From NCBI RefSeq assembly GCF_040219635.1, contig NZ_JAVJSC010000008.1, positions 29,294 to 93,293 on the forward strand: a stretch of DNA of 64,000 nucleotides, given 5' to 3'. The notes under the pieces were generated by a model. It made no database searches. It worked only from the letters and a program-made list of their open reading frames with translations, and had not been told where the DNA came from. Position numbers and translations under genes: made by a program. Source of the stretch: Pyruvatibacter sp. GTDB lineage: Bacteria > Pseudomonadota > Alphaproteobacteria > CGMCC-115125. Below are positions 1 to 9,078 of the stretch, one piece after another. Position 1 is the first letter of the stretch. The number at the start of each line of letters is the position of its first letter.

Positions 1-66
1 GTTGCCCATATCGGCGGTCTCGCGTATGCCAGTGCGCGAAACAGATAAAAACAGGCAGACCAAAAC

Positions 67-1017
67 GTGAGTGACAAACTGAAGTCTGATGCGGTTCAGG
101 CCGATATTGAGCTGATCCGCGAGGGGTTTGAGGTGAGCGGCTATGTGGCCAACACCCACATTGCAACCGCCGTTTTTCTGGCGCAGGCGCTGGACAAGCC
201 CATTTTGGTGGAAGGCCCGCCCGGCGTCGGCAAAACCGAACTGGCCAAGGCCACCGCCGCCTATCTGGGCCGCGAGCTTATTCGTCTGCAATGCTATGAA
301 GGGCTGGATGAAGCCAAGGCGCTGTATGAGTGGAAATACGGCAAGCAGCTTTTGTATACGCAGGTGCTCAAAGACAAACTGGCTGACCTCTTGGATGGCA
401 CCCACGGGCTGGACGAAGCCATGGAGCGGCTGCATTCGTTCGACGACACATTCTTTTCGCCGGAGTTTCTGGAGCCACGCCCGCTGTTGAAGGCGTTGCA
501 GGTGCCCGGCGGCGGCGTGCTGCTGGTGGACGAGGTGGACAAGTCCGACCACGAGTTCGAAGCATTCCTGCTGGAAATCCTGTCGGACTTTCAGGTGTCG
601 ATCCCTGAAATCGGCACAATCAAGGCGGACGTAAAGCCGATTGTGTTTCTGACCTCCAACAACACCCGCGAGGTTGGTGACGCGCTGAAGCGTCGGTGCC
701 TGCACCTGTACATTTCGTTTCCCGATCAGGCGCTGGAAATGCGCATCATCGAAAAGCGCGTGCCGGGCGTTGATGCGTCATTGCTGCGCCAGCTTGTGAC
801 GTTTGTGCAGGAACTGCGCACCAAAACCATCAAGAAGCTGCCGGCGGTGAGCGAGACAATTGATTGGGCACGTGCGCTGTTGCTGCTGCACACGCAGGAT
901 CTGGACGAGGAAATGGTGCGCAACACCCTCAACCTGCTGCTCAAGTTTGAAGACGACATTGAAAGCGTCGAAAACGAAATCCCCGGCATGGTGCGCCGGG
1001 CGCGCGAGGGTAGTTAA
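67..1017 (+). CDS. MoxR-family AAA+ ATPase
   Basis: This is a 316-residue AAA+ ATPase of the MoxR type, a group of chaperone-like ATPases that usually act with a von Willebrand factor A (VWA) protein to mature or insert cofactors into enzyme complexes. The Walker A motif GPPGVGKTE lies near residue 50 and the Walker B motif LLVDEVDK near residue 155. A sensor-1-like TSNN and an arginine-rich segment (LKRRC) follow, and the length is normal for the family. The start is a GTG. The usual partner, a CoxE-like VWA gene, is not directly downstream: it begins at 3095, after an opposite-strand gene. The last 23 bases of the coding end are duplicated just after the stop. The family call is firm; the client enzyme is unknown. 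Confidence 0.9.
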   Translation: MSDKLKSDAVQADIELIREGFEVSGYVANTHIATAVFLAQALDKPILVEGPPGVGKTELAKATAAYLGRELIRLQCYEGLDEAKALYEWKYGKQLLYTQVLKDKLADLLDGTHGLDEAMERLHSFDDTFFSPEFLEPRPLLKALQVPGGGVLLVDEVDKSDHEFEAFLLEILSDFQVSIPEIGTIKADVKPIVFLTSNNTREVGDALKRRCLHLYISFPDQALEMRIIEKRVPGVDASLLRQLVTFVQELRTKTIKKLPAVSETIDWARALLLLHTQDLDEEMVRNTLNLLLKFEDDIESVENEIPGMVRRAREGS

Positions 1018-1040
1018 GTGCGCCGGGCGCGCGAGGGTAG
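991..1040. repeat. 23-bp direct repeat at the moxR 3' end
   Basis: Bases 991-1013 are repeated exactly at 1018-1040, giving a 27-base period. The first copy encodes the last residues of the MoxR ATPase. The second lies after its TAA stop and abuts the stop codon of the convergent autotransporter-like gene. This looks like a local duplication or a recombination scar. Confidence 0.9.
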
Positions 1041-2915
1041 CTAGAAGCCGAAATGCACCTGTAGCTGACCTGTGTAGCCCAGTGTGTTCTGCCCGATGCC
1101 GATGACACCTGCGTCAAAAGAGATGCGGCTTGACCCGCTGGTGGTGAGTGTTACGCCGGCACCAAGATTCGCGCCCCATCGATCGGACTCGATGACCTCT
1201 GTTGCGGACACACGGTAGCTCTCATCCTCGCGAGCGAAATAGTTCACTGTGCCGTTGAGGCGCGGGGTTACCCGACGAAGCCAGCCATTCTCGAAGGCGT
1301 AGCTTCGCGATGCTGTCAGCGCTGCGCTCACAGTCGTATCGCCCGACGAAGCGCCGGGAATAAAGATGCCGCGCGAGTCGGTATATCCATCGCGCTGGAA
1401 ATGGGAATAGGTGACCGCCAGAGAGGGCGATAGCAGCACGGGCTGCAGATATACCGCTCCTTGTACGGATGATGAGATGGACCACAGGTCTATGTCGGCA
1501 GAACCACTGCCGGTGGGTGTTTTAATGTCCTGCTCGCCGGTTTCCCGGTTTGCCGAAAGGCCGACGCTCAGGCCCTGCATCAGCGCGTAGCGCATATAGG
1601 CGCCTGCACCGGCCTGGGTGGTATCGACTTTGGTATTGGAAATGTCTGTGTCGCTATGGGCGGCGAGGTAGGACCCGTATGCGCCGACGGTCAGCACGTC
1701 GTTCAGCCTCAGGGCCGCCCCGGCAAGCAGGTGGGCTGCCCAGCCATCGTAGCCCGCTCGTTTTTGGCGATCAAACAGGGTGCCTCGGCCACGTGCCCAT
1801 ATATTTACCGGCATGCCAGCAATCGTTAGCGAGGGGAGGGACGTAGGGGCGGTCCCGGTATCGTCCAGACGAAGGGCAAAATGCCGACGCAGGGCATCTG
1901 TTGATATCTCGAAGTTGACCCCCCGGCCATTCTGGTCCGGCGTGAACAGCACAATGTCGCCATCGCCCAGCTCTTCGGGATCGGCATCGACGTCGGGCTC
2001 GGGCTCGGGCTCGGGCAACCCGACCTGCGGCCTGGGGTCTGACATGGGCAGGCCCGCGTCCTCGAAACGCTTGCGGTATTTGTCAATAATCGCCTGGCGG
2101 TCGCGGCCATAGGTCCACCCCCGCCGCGTGTCGGCGGATTTTTGGTCGGAGGGGAAGGGCTGGCCGGCGTCGAACAGGCCAATGCCGCGCTTGAAACTCT
2201 CTATTGATTTTCCGGTGTCCGGGATGAACTGCTGCTGCTCTTCATGGTCGCGCACATACAGATCGTTCAGCGCCTTCTGGAACTCGTCCCACAATGCCAC
2301 ATGTTCCGTGCGGCTGGCCTGCTCGCGCGTTTGCGTCCGCGCCACCGTGCGGGGGCCAGCGCCGGGCAGGGCCGCAGGCGTGGTTGGCAGACGGTTGGCC
2401 ATGACAGTTTGTGTTGACGAACTAATTGCATCTGACGTCTGAGAAGGTGTCATGACGTTTGTCGCAGCTGTAGCAACTGAGCTGCTGCTTTGGGGTGTTG
2501 CCGCTGCTGCGGTAACCGGAACGCATGTGATGGTGAGTGTGGCGGCCTGAGCGGCGGAGGCCAGAAGCGTAATCCCAAGGCCGGTGACGCCTGCTTCATT
2601 GATGGCTACGGTCTGAACCAGATTTGCTGCAGTCCCGAAAATGCCGGTATTGCTGGGCAGTAGCTGAACCGTCGCAAGGTTGGGGTTGCCCGCCGCCGTT
2701 ATAGTCAGGCTGTCGCCCTGATCGAACGCGCCGATGATACCGACAGCATTTGCACCATTGGCAGGAACATTCTGGTCGAACGCGCCGGCATTGGCTGCCG
2801 TGCACCCGGCGGAAGCCGCAAGTGCCTGTGTTGGCGGGATTGAAAAGCACGCGATGGTTGCCAGTACGAAACAGCCCGCAGTTGGCCATGCATGTAATCT
2901 GACATCATTCATCAC
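1041..2915 (-). CDS. autotransporter-like outer-membrane beta-barrel protein
   Basis: The 624-residue protein starts with a signal peptide (hydrophobic stretch to about residue 32, ending TQALA). A low-complexity passenger of about 300 residues follows, rich in Ala/Ser/Thr with charged stretches and a Glu-Pro/Asp linker (EPEPEPDVDADPEE). The last 270 or so residues alternate in the manner of an autotransporter beta-barrel, and the protein ends in the aromatic HFGF expected for BAM-dependent insertion. The N-terminal part contains an internal repeat-like pair (GAFDQ twice) and two conserved-looking cysteines. The gene sits on the minus strand between a MoxR ATPase and its VWA partner. I do not recognise the passenger function. 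Confidence is good for the barrel and low for any role in adhesion. Confidence 0.75.
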   Translation of the reverse strand: MMNDVRLHAWPTAGCFVLATIACFSIPPTQALAASAGCTAANAGAFDQNVPANGANAVGIIGAFDQGDSLTITAAGNPNLATVQLLPSNTGIFGTAANLVQTVAINEAGVTGLGITLLASAAQAATLTITCVPVTAAAATPQSSSSVATAATNVMTPSQTSDAISSSTQTVMANRLPTTPAALPGAGPRTVARTQTREQASRTEHVALWDEFQKALNDLYVRDHEEQQQFIPDTGKSIESFKRGIGLFDAGQPFPSDQKSADTRRGWTYGRDRQAIIDKYRKRFEDAGLPMSDPRPQVGLPEPEPEPDVDADPEELGDGDIVLFTPDQNGRGVNFEISTDALRRHFALRLDDTGTAPTSLPSLTIAGMPVNIWARGRGTLFDRQKRAGYDGWAAHLLAGAALRLNDVLTVGAYGSYLAAHSDTDISNTKVDTTQAGAGAYMRYALMQGLSVGLSANRETGEQDIKTPTGSGSADIDLWSISSSVQGAVYLQPVLLSPSLAVTYSHFQRDGYTDSRGIFIPGASSGDTTVSAALTASRSYAFENGWLRRVTPRLNGTVNYFAREDESYRVSATEVIESDRWGANLGAGVTLTTSGSSRISFDAGVIGIGQNTLGYTGQLQVHFGF

Positions 2916-2969
2916 CTGTCCCCCGCTTTGTATCCAAGGCTGAATAATGGGAAGGCTGATATCAACCTA

Positions 2970-2989
2970 CATCATCAATAGTGATGATG
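2970..2989. promoter_or_regulatory. perfect inverted repeat in a divergent promoter region
   Basis: CATCATCA-ATAG-TGATGATG is a perfect 8-bp inverted repeat between the start of the autotransporter-like gene (2915, minus) and the VWA gene (3095, plus). A TATAAT hexamer lies at 3017-3022, in position to serve the VWA gene. It could be an operator or a small hairpin; no known regulator was matched. Confidence 0.4.
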
Positions 2990-3094
2990 TTTTCACTATT
3001 TTCGTTTCGAGTCCGGTATAATCAATTCCGGTATTCTTGTGTGCTTAACCGCCGCATTTTCGGTAGAACGAGTGCAAACAAACGGGATCACAAG

Positions 3095-4582
3095 ATGTCA
3101 AAAATGATGACCAGTTTCGTGGAGGCGTTGCGCGCAGCGGATGTGCAGGTGTCGCCCGCCGAAACGCTGGAGGCGATGCAGGCCGCAGACCTTGTGGGCT
3201 TTGGCAACCGTGCATTGCTGAAAGACACGCTGTCGCTCTCTATGGCCAAGACGCCGGAAGAAAAAGCGTTTTTTGACGAAACGTTTGACCGGTTTTTTTC
3301 GTTTGAGACGATGGAGAATGCAGCCGGCGCTGCTGATGGCGATGTCAACGAACAATCTGCTGTTGATGAAGATGCCGGCGAGGGCGATGAGGCGTCGCAG
3401 GATGATAACAACCTGCAAAATGACGGCGAACAGGGTGAAGGGTCGCCGAGCGGTGGACCCCCCAGTGGCATGGGTGGCGGCAAACCGTCTGATGAAGGCG
3501 AGCCGGGCGACGACGGCGTACCATCGCAAAGCCTGATGGAAATGCTGCGGTCGGGGGATCGCAATGCGCTGTCCATGGCGATTGCGCGTGCGGGCGAGGA
3601 AGTTGGCATACGGAACATTCGCTTTTTCACCCAGCGCGGGCTGTATGGTCGGCGCATCATGGAGCGCATCGGGCTTCAGGAACTGACTGACGAGATAATT
3701 GCCGCTGAACGCGCTGAAGGCGTTGGCGGGCCTCGGGTGGAAGCCCTCAAGGGTGTGCGCGAAATGCTGCGGCAGGACGTGGACAATTATGTGGAGCGCA
3801 ATCTGGCGCTGTACGCCCAGCACGAAGGCAAGCGTCTGCGTGAGGAAGTGCTGGAAAGCGTGCGGCTGACAAATGTCGAGATGCGCGACTTTGCCATGAT
3901 GCAGCAGCTTGTGCGCAAAATGTCGAAGAAGCTGGTGGCGCTGCATTCGCGCCGCCGCAGGAAGGCGCGGCGCGGGCACCTGGATGTGCGCCGCACGATC
4001 CGCCATAACGTTGCCTATGACGGCATGATGTTCGACACCCACTGGAAGCGCCGCAAGGTGGACCGGCCGGACGTGATGGCGATTTGCGACGTGTCCGGAT
4101 CCGTCTCCACCGTCGCGCGATTTTTGTTGATGTTCCTGTATTCGCTGGGCGAGGTGCTTCCAAAAGTGCGGTCGTTCGCGTTCTCCGGGCATCTGGGCGA
4201 AGTGACCGAGCTATTTGAGACCATGGACATGGAACAGGCCATTCCGCTGATCCTGCGCGAGTATGGCGGCGGCTCCACAGACTATGGCGTGGCGTTGCAG
4301 GATTTTGCCGACATCGCGCTTGGCGACATCGACAACCGCACCACGGTGATTGTGCTCGGCGATGGACGATCAAACCATGTGGACCCGCGTGCGGACATCA
4401 TGAAGCTGATTTATGAGCGCGCCCGGCGAGTGATTTTTCTCAACCCCGAGCCCGAAGGGCTGTGGGGCACGGGCGACAGCGAGATGCTGAAACTCAAGCC
4501 GTTCAGCCACCGCGCGCAGATGTGCGGCTCGCTGAAAGACCTTGAGCGCGTGGTGGACGACATCTTGCGCACGGCGACCTGA
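3095..4582 (+). CDS. CoxE-like VWA-domain protein
   Basis: The product is a 495-residue protein ending in a VWA domain with the MIDAS motif DVSGSVS and the downstream GGSTDYG loop, as in CoxE-like partners of MoxR ATPases. The N-terminal 70 residues are helical. A strongly acidic Gly/Ser/Asp/Glu linker follows (about residues 75-150), and then a basic RRRRKARRG segment just before the VWA domain. The open frame extends upstream to 2981, but ATG 3095 is preferred because the upstream residues look non-coding. In most genomes this gene directly follows moxR; here it is about 2 kb away and has its own candidate -10 element. Together the pair probably remodels or loads metal into an unidentified enzyme. 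Confidence 0.85.
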   Translation: MSKMMTSFVEALRAADVQVSPAETLEAMQAADLVGFGNRALLKDTLSLSMAKTPEEKAFFDETFDRFFSFETMENAAGAADGDVNEQSAVDEDAGEGDEASQDDNNLQNDGEQGEGSPSGGPPSGMGGGKPSDEGEPGDDGVPSQSLMEMLRSGDRNALSMAIARAGEEVGIRNIRFFTQRGLYGRRIMERIGLQELTDEIIAAERAEGVGGPRVEALKGVREMLRQDVDNYVERNLALYAQHEGKRLREEVLESVRLTNVEMRDFAMMQQLVRKMSKKLVALHSRRRRKARRGHLDVRRTIRHNVAYDGMMFDTHWKRRKVDRPDVMAICDVSGSVSTVARFLLMFLYSLGEVLPKVRSFAFSGHLGEVTELFETMDMEQAIPLILREYGGGSTDYGVALQDFADIALGDIDNRTTVIVLGDGRSNHVDPRADIMKLIYERARRVIFLNPEPEGLWGTGDSEMLKLKPFSHRAQMCGSLKDLERVVDDILRTAT

Positions 4583-4960
4583 CGGCCACCTGAAGGATTG
4601 GCGCTGATTGAGTTTACGTTAACGGGCACAGCGGTGCCATTTGTACCGTGCGCTGGACTGCGTCATGCGCGGCGCGGTCCTGATCTTGCACAAAATGTCA
4701 TCAAGGCGTCATGCGGGGCGGGTTCGTTGTGCTGATTTGGCTGTTTCGCCTCGAAGGCCGCGTATCCAGCCTGCACCGTATGACGCTGTTGCCTCACTTT
4801 TGGGTCGTTTTGGGCCACAACAAGGGTGACTTGGCCTGCTATCTCGGGCACCATTTGGGTGCTGCGTGGGGGCGGCGATGTACAGGTAACGACAATGATG
4901 GCGTGCGTATTCCAGTACCCGGGCAGTTTTAGGGTACGAAGTCCTTGGGGGAGGGCGAAC
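4583..4960. other. intergenic region without a recognisable gene
   Basis: These 378 bases separate the VWA gene from the SGNH hydrolase. Short frames cross it but show no signal, domain or ribosome-binding site. A strong purine-rich site (GGGGGAGGG, 4947-4955) near its right end sets the GTG start at 4961. No clear terminator or RNA gene was seen. Confidence 0.5.
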
Positions 4961-6139
4961 GTGACAGCAAACAGCCGATCTGCGTTTCGCAGTTTGCTTG
5001 TGACAGGGCTCGCAGCGCTTGTGCTTTCGGCTGGTGCAGGAGCACAGAGCGCGGCTGCGCAGACGTCAGGTGTTCAGTCCGCCAATCTTCCCGATATCGA
5101 AATCAGCGCGGCTCCCGAGGCTGCGGCCAGCATGGCACCTGTCGCGGATGCCGCACCGGCACCCAAGCGCGAGGGGCCGCTGAACGTCCATGTGTTCGGT
5201 GACAGCCTGGGAGATGGCATCTGGGCGGGTCTGTACCGTGAACTGCCAAAGGCCGACGGCTATCACGTCACCAAGCATTCACGCGTTTCCACCGGGCTGG
5301 TGCGCAAGGATTATTACAACTGGCAAAAGGCTGTCAGGCAGATTGTTGCCAAGCATCGCGTCGATGTGGCGGTGGTGATGATCGGCACAAATGACCGCCA
5401 GACGATTGTTGAAAATGGCCGTCACGCGCTGCGCTCTGCACGCTGGGAAGAGATTTACAAAGCCCGCATCGACGACGTGACGCAGGTTCTCAAGGACGAA
5501 GGCGCGGACATTTACTGGGTGGAACTGCCTGCCATGCGCTCGCCGCGCTTTGGCGGCGACATGCAGTATTTCAACGGCCTGTTTCGTGAGCGCGCTGAGG
5601 CCAACGGCATTGCCTTCGTGCCAACCCGTGACCGCACACTGGACGACAACGGCCAGTATTCCGCCTACGGACTGGACGAGGACGGCCGCACGCGGCAGAT
5701 GCGCACCAATGACGGCATTCACTTCACCATGCGCGGCTACATCAAGCTCGCCAATTTCGTGACCGAAGCCATGGCACAGCCCAAAGCTGAGGTGCTGCCA
5801 GCACCCGACCCGGTGGTGAGTGATTTGCCGCCGGTTGATGGCCCGGTTTCAGCACCAGTGCAGATTGAGCGGCCAACAGCACCTGTTCCGCCTGCTGTTC
5901 CTGACGTTGCCCTGCCGCAGGATCCGGGCGCGGCAACGCCAATTCCCGCAGCCCGACCGGATGACCGGGCGGGCGCGCTGCCTCTGCGCCAGACCGGCGA
6001 GGATATTCAGCGGTCGGAGCGTGCGGGTATTTCGGATGTGGCCTCAGGCATTGCCAGCGCGCTGTCTGATCTGCGCGGTTTTGTAATGCCTGAACCACAG
6101 CCCGGCAGGGCGGATGATCTGCGCCAGCCGGCGGACTGA
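4961..6139 (+). CDS. secreted SGNH/GDSL hydrolase (DUF459-like)
   Basis: A 392-residue exported SGNH hydrolase. From the GTG start at 4961, chosen for its strong GGGGGAGGG site, there is a signal peptide to about residue 34 (ending AAAQ). Block I follows as FGDSLGDGIWAG with the catalytic Ser near residue 82, then the block III-like MIGTNDRQ, and DGIHFTMRGY supplies the Asp/His pair. The C-terminal 110 residues are Pro/Ala-rich and probably disordered. It matches the DUF459 type seen in alphaproteobacteria. The next gene (4-bp gap) is a second SGNH hydrolase and then an MBOAT acyltransferase, so a role in adding or removing acyl groups on an envelope glycan is likely. The substrate is not evident. 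Confidence 0.85.
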   Translation: MTANSRSAFRSLLVTGLAALVLSAGAGAQSAAAQTSGVQSANLPDIEISAAPEAAASMAPVADAAPAPKREGPLNVHVFGDSLGDGIWAGLYRELPKADGYHVTKHSRVSTGLVRKDYYNWQKAVRQIVAKHRVDVAVVMIGTNDRQTIVENGRHALRSARWEEIYKARIDDVTQVLKDEGADIYWVELPAMRSPRFGGDMQYFNGLFRERAEANGIAFVPTRDRTLDDNGQYSAYGLDEDGRTRQMRTNDGIHFTMRGYIKLANFVTEAMAQPKAEVLPAPDPVVSDLPPVDGPVSAPVQIERPTAPVPPAVPDVALPQDPGAATPIPAARPDDRAGALPLRQTGEDIQRSERAGISDVASGIASALSDLRGFVMPEPQPGRADDLRQPAD

Positions 6140-6143
6140 AGTC

Positions 6144-7529
6144 ATGCGCGGGTTTGTCCGGTATGCAGTCGCGGCGGTATCTGTCGTGCTGTTTCTGGCG
6201 GCGGCCCCGCTCGCTGACGTGCCGGCCTCAGACGATATTCCGATGCGGCTGCCTCCCGCCCCTTTGCAAACCCTACCTGTTTCCAAAGCTGATGCGCTCA
6301 GCCGGTTTTTTTCGGCGCGTGCGGCAGGTGGTCCGCTGCGTGTGCTGCACATCGGCGACAGCCATATCGCCCGCGACGCTTTTTCCGGTGATCTGCGGGC
6401 GATGCTGACGGACGGACATACACCCGGTGCGCGCGGCATGATACCACCGGGTCCGGTGTATCCATTCTTCGCGGCGCGTGGCGTTGAAGTGGATATGTCC
6501 GACGGGTGGACGGTTCACCGTGCCCGCAATGACGATGCATCCGGCCCGTTTGGCCTGATGAATGCGCGGGTTGAGGCGGCACCTGCCACCAGCCCGTGGA
6601 TTGTGCTGTCGGGCATTGACCACCCGGCGGACCGTCTGGTGATCGGCTATTGGCGACAGCCCGACGGCGGGGCCATTCAGGTGCGCGTCGATGCAGCGCT
6701 GCACGCTTTTCAGACAGATGGTAGGGAAGGCCCGGCGTTTGCTGCGGTTCCGGTGCCTAAGGGCACACAGATTATTCGGGTGTCTGCAGCGGGCGATGGG
6801 CCGATGGCGCTGCTGTCCCTGAGCCTTGAGGCGGGCGAGGCGGGCGTCACGCTCTCCAACACCGGCTGGCCGGGCGCTACCGCGCAGATCATGACCCGGT
6901 GGGATGACGATGTGCTGCGTATGGAGTTGGCGCGCTTCGCCCCACATCTGATTATCATCAGCTACGGCACCAATGAAGGCTTTGACGATGAGCTTGATCT
7001 TGCGGCCTATGAAACCACCTTGCGCAACCAGCTTATGCGCCTCAAACGGTTTGCGCCCTCAGCGTCGCTGCTACTCACCGGCGGGCCGGACGGCACGCGG
7101 TTGCCGTTTTACGCAGACACTGACGCCCGTGCGCCTCACGAATGGACCTGCGCTCCGCTGACGGACGCAGAGCGCCGCGACTACGCAGCCCTCATGGAAG
7201 CTGAAAGCGAAACGTTACTGCGCTGGCATGATCCACCGTATCTTTCTTCTGTGCTGGCGCTGCAAGAACGTGTGGCGCTTGAAGCGGGTGTGGCGCACTG
7301 GAACTGGCGGCAGGCGATGGGTGGCGCGTGTGCCGTGCATGACTGGCGGCTGGCCGAACCACAATGGGCGCGTCCCGACCATGTGCATCTGACAAGTGCC
7401 GGATACGCCGCGTCAGCCGCAGCGCTGGCGGCAGCGCTGAATGGCGCGTTTGTGGCATGGACTGCCTTACGGGAGGGCGAAACCGTTTCAGATCGGGACA
7501 GATCGCACTCAGGGGCAACAAAGGATTAA
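6144..7529 (+). CDS. second SGNH/GDSL-type hydrolase or acyl esterase
   Basis: A 461-residue protein with an N-terminal signal peptide or anchor (about residues 5-24). The catalytic block is HIGDSHIARDAF (Ser near residue 73), the block III-like segment is SYGTNEGFD, and the C-terminal DHVHLTSAGY holds the Asp/His pair. The middle 150 residues resemble a beta-rich carbohydrate-binding insert. ATG 6144 lies 4 bases after the stop of the first SGNH gene, which rules out the earlier in-frame ATG that would overlap it. Paired SGNH and MBOAT proteins are known in alginate, peptidoglycan and cellulose O-acetylation (AlgJ/AlgX, PatB and WssB-I types). It is probably an O-acetyl transferase or esterase acting in the periplasm. 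Confidence 0.8.
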   Translation: MRGFVRYAVAAVSVVLFLAAAPLADVPASDDIPMRLPPAPLQTLPVSKADALSRFFSARAAGGPLRVLHIGDSHIARDAFSGDLRAMLTDGHTPGARGMIPPGPVYPFFAARGVEVDMSDGWTVHRARNDDASGPFGLMNARVEAAPATSPWIVLSGIDHPADRLVIGYWRQPDGGAIQVRVDAALHAFQTDGREGPAFAAVPVPKGTQIIRVSAAGDGPMALLSLSLEAGEAGVTLSNTGWPGATAQIMTRWDDDVLRMELARFAPHLIIISYGTNEGFDDELDLAAYETTLRNQLMRLKRFAPSASLLLTGGPDGTRLPFYADTDARAPHEWTCAPLTDAERRDYAALMEAESETLLRWHDPPYLSSVLALQERVALEAGVAHWNWRQAMGGACAVHDWRLAEPQWARPDHVHLTSAGYAASAAALAAALNGAFVAWTALREGETVSDRDRSHSGATKD

Positions 7530-7590
7530 GATGTGTGGCGCGGTTTGACCCGTTCCATGTGTCTTCAATCCCAATGAGACACGTTCGGAC

Positions 7591-9066
7591 ATGCTGTTTC
7601 CGACACTCGATTTTGCGCTGTTCTTCGTCATCGTGTTCCTTATTGCATGGGAACTGCGGCGGGACATGGACGCGCGCAAACTCGTTTTGGTGCTCGCCTC
7701 CTACTTCTTTTACGGCTACTGGGATCCGCGCTTCACGTTGCTGCTGGCCGGGTCGTCGCTGCTGAACTACGCGGCCGGGCGCGCCATCGGCGGCATGAAT
7801 GACGGGGCAATGCGCAAATGGGTGTTGGGCGTTGCCATTGCGCTCAACCTGGCTGTGCTGGCGTTTTTCAAATATTACGGCTTCTTCCTGGATTCGCTCG
7901 CCGACATGCTGGTGACGCTGGGCATCGAGCGCGACCTGCCGTTCCTGGAAGTCATCCTGCCGGTCGGTATTTCGTTCTTCACGTTCCAGGGCATCTCGTA
8001 CCTTGTGGATGTCTATCGGCGGCACGTGGACGCCTCGCGCTCGGTCCTGGATATTTTTCTCTACATCTCGTTTTTCCCGCAGCTTGTGGCGGGGCCAATC
8101 GTCCGGGCTGCGCATTTTCTGCCGCAGCTTGAGCGCACACCGCACGTCAACCGCCGCATGGCGTCGCTTGCCGTGGTGCTCATACTGGTTGGCCTGTTCA
8201 AGAAGATGGTGATAGCCAACTATCTGGCCACCGAGGTTGTGGACAATGTGTTCTTCGACCCGACGATCTATGGCGGCGGTGATCTGCTGCTGGGTGTTTA
8301 TGCCTATGCAGTGCAGATCTATTGCGATTTTTCCGCGTATTCCGACATTGCCATCGGCGTGGCAGCGTTGCTTGGCTATCGCTTCCCGCGCAATTTTGAC
8401 CATCCGTATCGGGCGGCCTCGTTGCAGGAGTTCTGGCGGCGCTGGCACATTTCGCTGTCCACATGGCTGCGGGACTACTTGTACATTCCCCTTGGTGGCA
8501 GTCACGGCTCCACCTTCAAGACCTATCGCAATCTGTTTCTCACCATGTTCCTTGGTGGCATCTGGCATGGCGCTGCTTGGACATTCGTTTTCTGGGGCGC
8601 ATTCCACGGCGCGATGCTGGGGGTCGAGCGTGCAGTGAGCAGACGTTGGGAAGCCTATGCAGGCAACGGCAACGGCTATGGCGGCGGAGTTCTGGGCACC
8701 CTGATGGGCATCGGCCGCGCCATTCAGGGGTCCATCGGTACTGTGCTTGGCATTGTGCTGACATTTCATCTTGTTTGCTTTGCATGGATATTCTTCCGTG
8801 CACCAACCTTCTCCAGCGCGTGGAACTATGTAATCGGGTTGTTTGACTGGTCGCAGCCCTCGCAATATGCGTCGCCATTCATTGTCGGCATGGTGGCTCT
8901 GTCACTGGCCGCGCACTTCCTGCCGTCAAACTGGGCGGTAGGTGTGGGACGCATGTTGCAGCGCGCGTCGTGGATTGTGTTGGGTTTGATGCTCGGCTTT
9001 GGCATTCTGGCGATTGAAGCCATGGCGCCTGAAGGCGTTGCCCCGTTCATCTATTTCCAGTTCTAG
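7591..9066 (+). CDS. MBOAT-family O-acyltransferase (AlgI/PatA-like)
   Basis: This 491-residue polytopic membrane protein belongs to the membrane-bound O-acyltransferase family. It shows the family landmarks: an early YFFYGYWD, the loop LPVGISFFTFQGISYLVDVYR, QELFWRRWH-like QEFWRRWHISLSTW, and the catalytic-His region FLGGIWHGAAWTF. The size matches AlgI and PatA. These proteins pass acetyl groups across the inner membrane to a periplasmic SGNH partner, and two such partners are encoded immediately upstream. The target glycan is unknown, since no polysaccharide synthase is present in the window. The family assignment is firm. Confidence 0.93.
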   Translation: MLFPTLDFALFFVIVFLIAWELRRDMDARKLVLVLASYFFYGYWDPRFTLLLAGSSLLNYAAGRAIGGMNDGAMRKWVLGVAIALNLAVLAFFKYYGFFLDSLADMLVTLGIERDLPFLEVILPVGISFFTFQGISYLVDVYRRHVDASRSVLDIFLYISFFPQLVAGPIVRAAHFLPQLERTPHVNRRMASLAVVLILVGLFKKMVIANYLATEVVDNVFFDPTIYGGGDLLLGVYAYAVQIYCDFSAYSDIAIGVAALLGYRFPRNFDHPYRAASLQEFWRRWHISLSTWLRDYLYIPLGGSHGSTFKTYRNLFLTMFLGGIWHGAAWTFVFWGAFHGAMLGVERAVSRRWEAYAGNGNGYGGGVLGTLMGIGRAIQGSIGTVLGIVLTFHLVCFAWIFFRAPTFSSAWNYVIGLFDWSQPSQYASPFIVGMVALSLAAHFLPSNWAVGVGRMLQRASWIVLGLMLGFGILAIEAMAPEGVAPFIYFQF

Positions 9067-9078
9067 GGATATGTCGCG

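Noticed and set aside
3098..4192. 364-residue minus-strand frame
   Set aside because: Antisense to the VWA gene; His/Arg/Gln-rich composition with no structure expected of a protein.
7192..8865. 557-residue minus-strand frame
   Set aside because: It lies wholly across the MBOAT and SGNH genes, and the translation lacks any domain; it is a shadow frame due to high GC codon bias.
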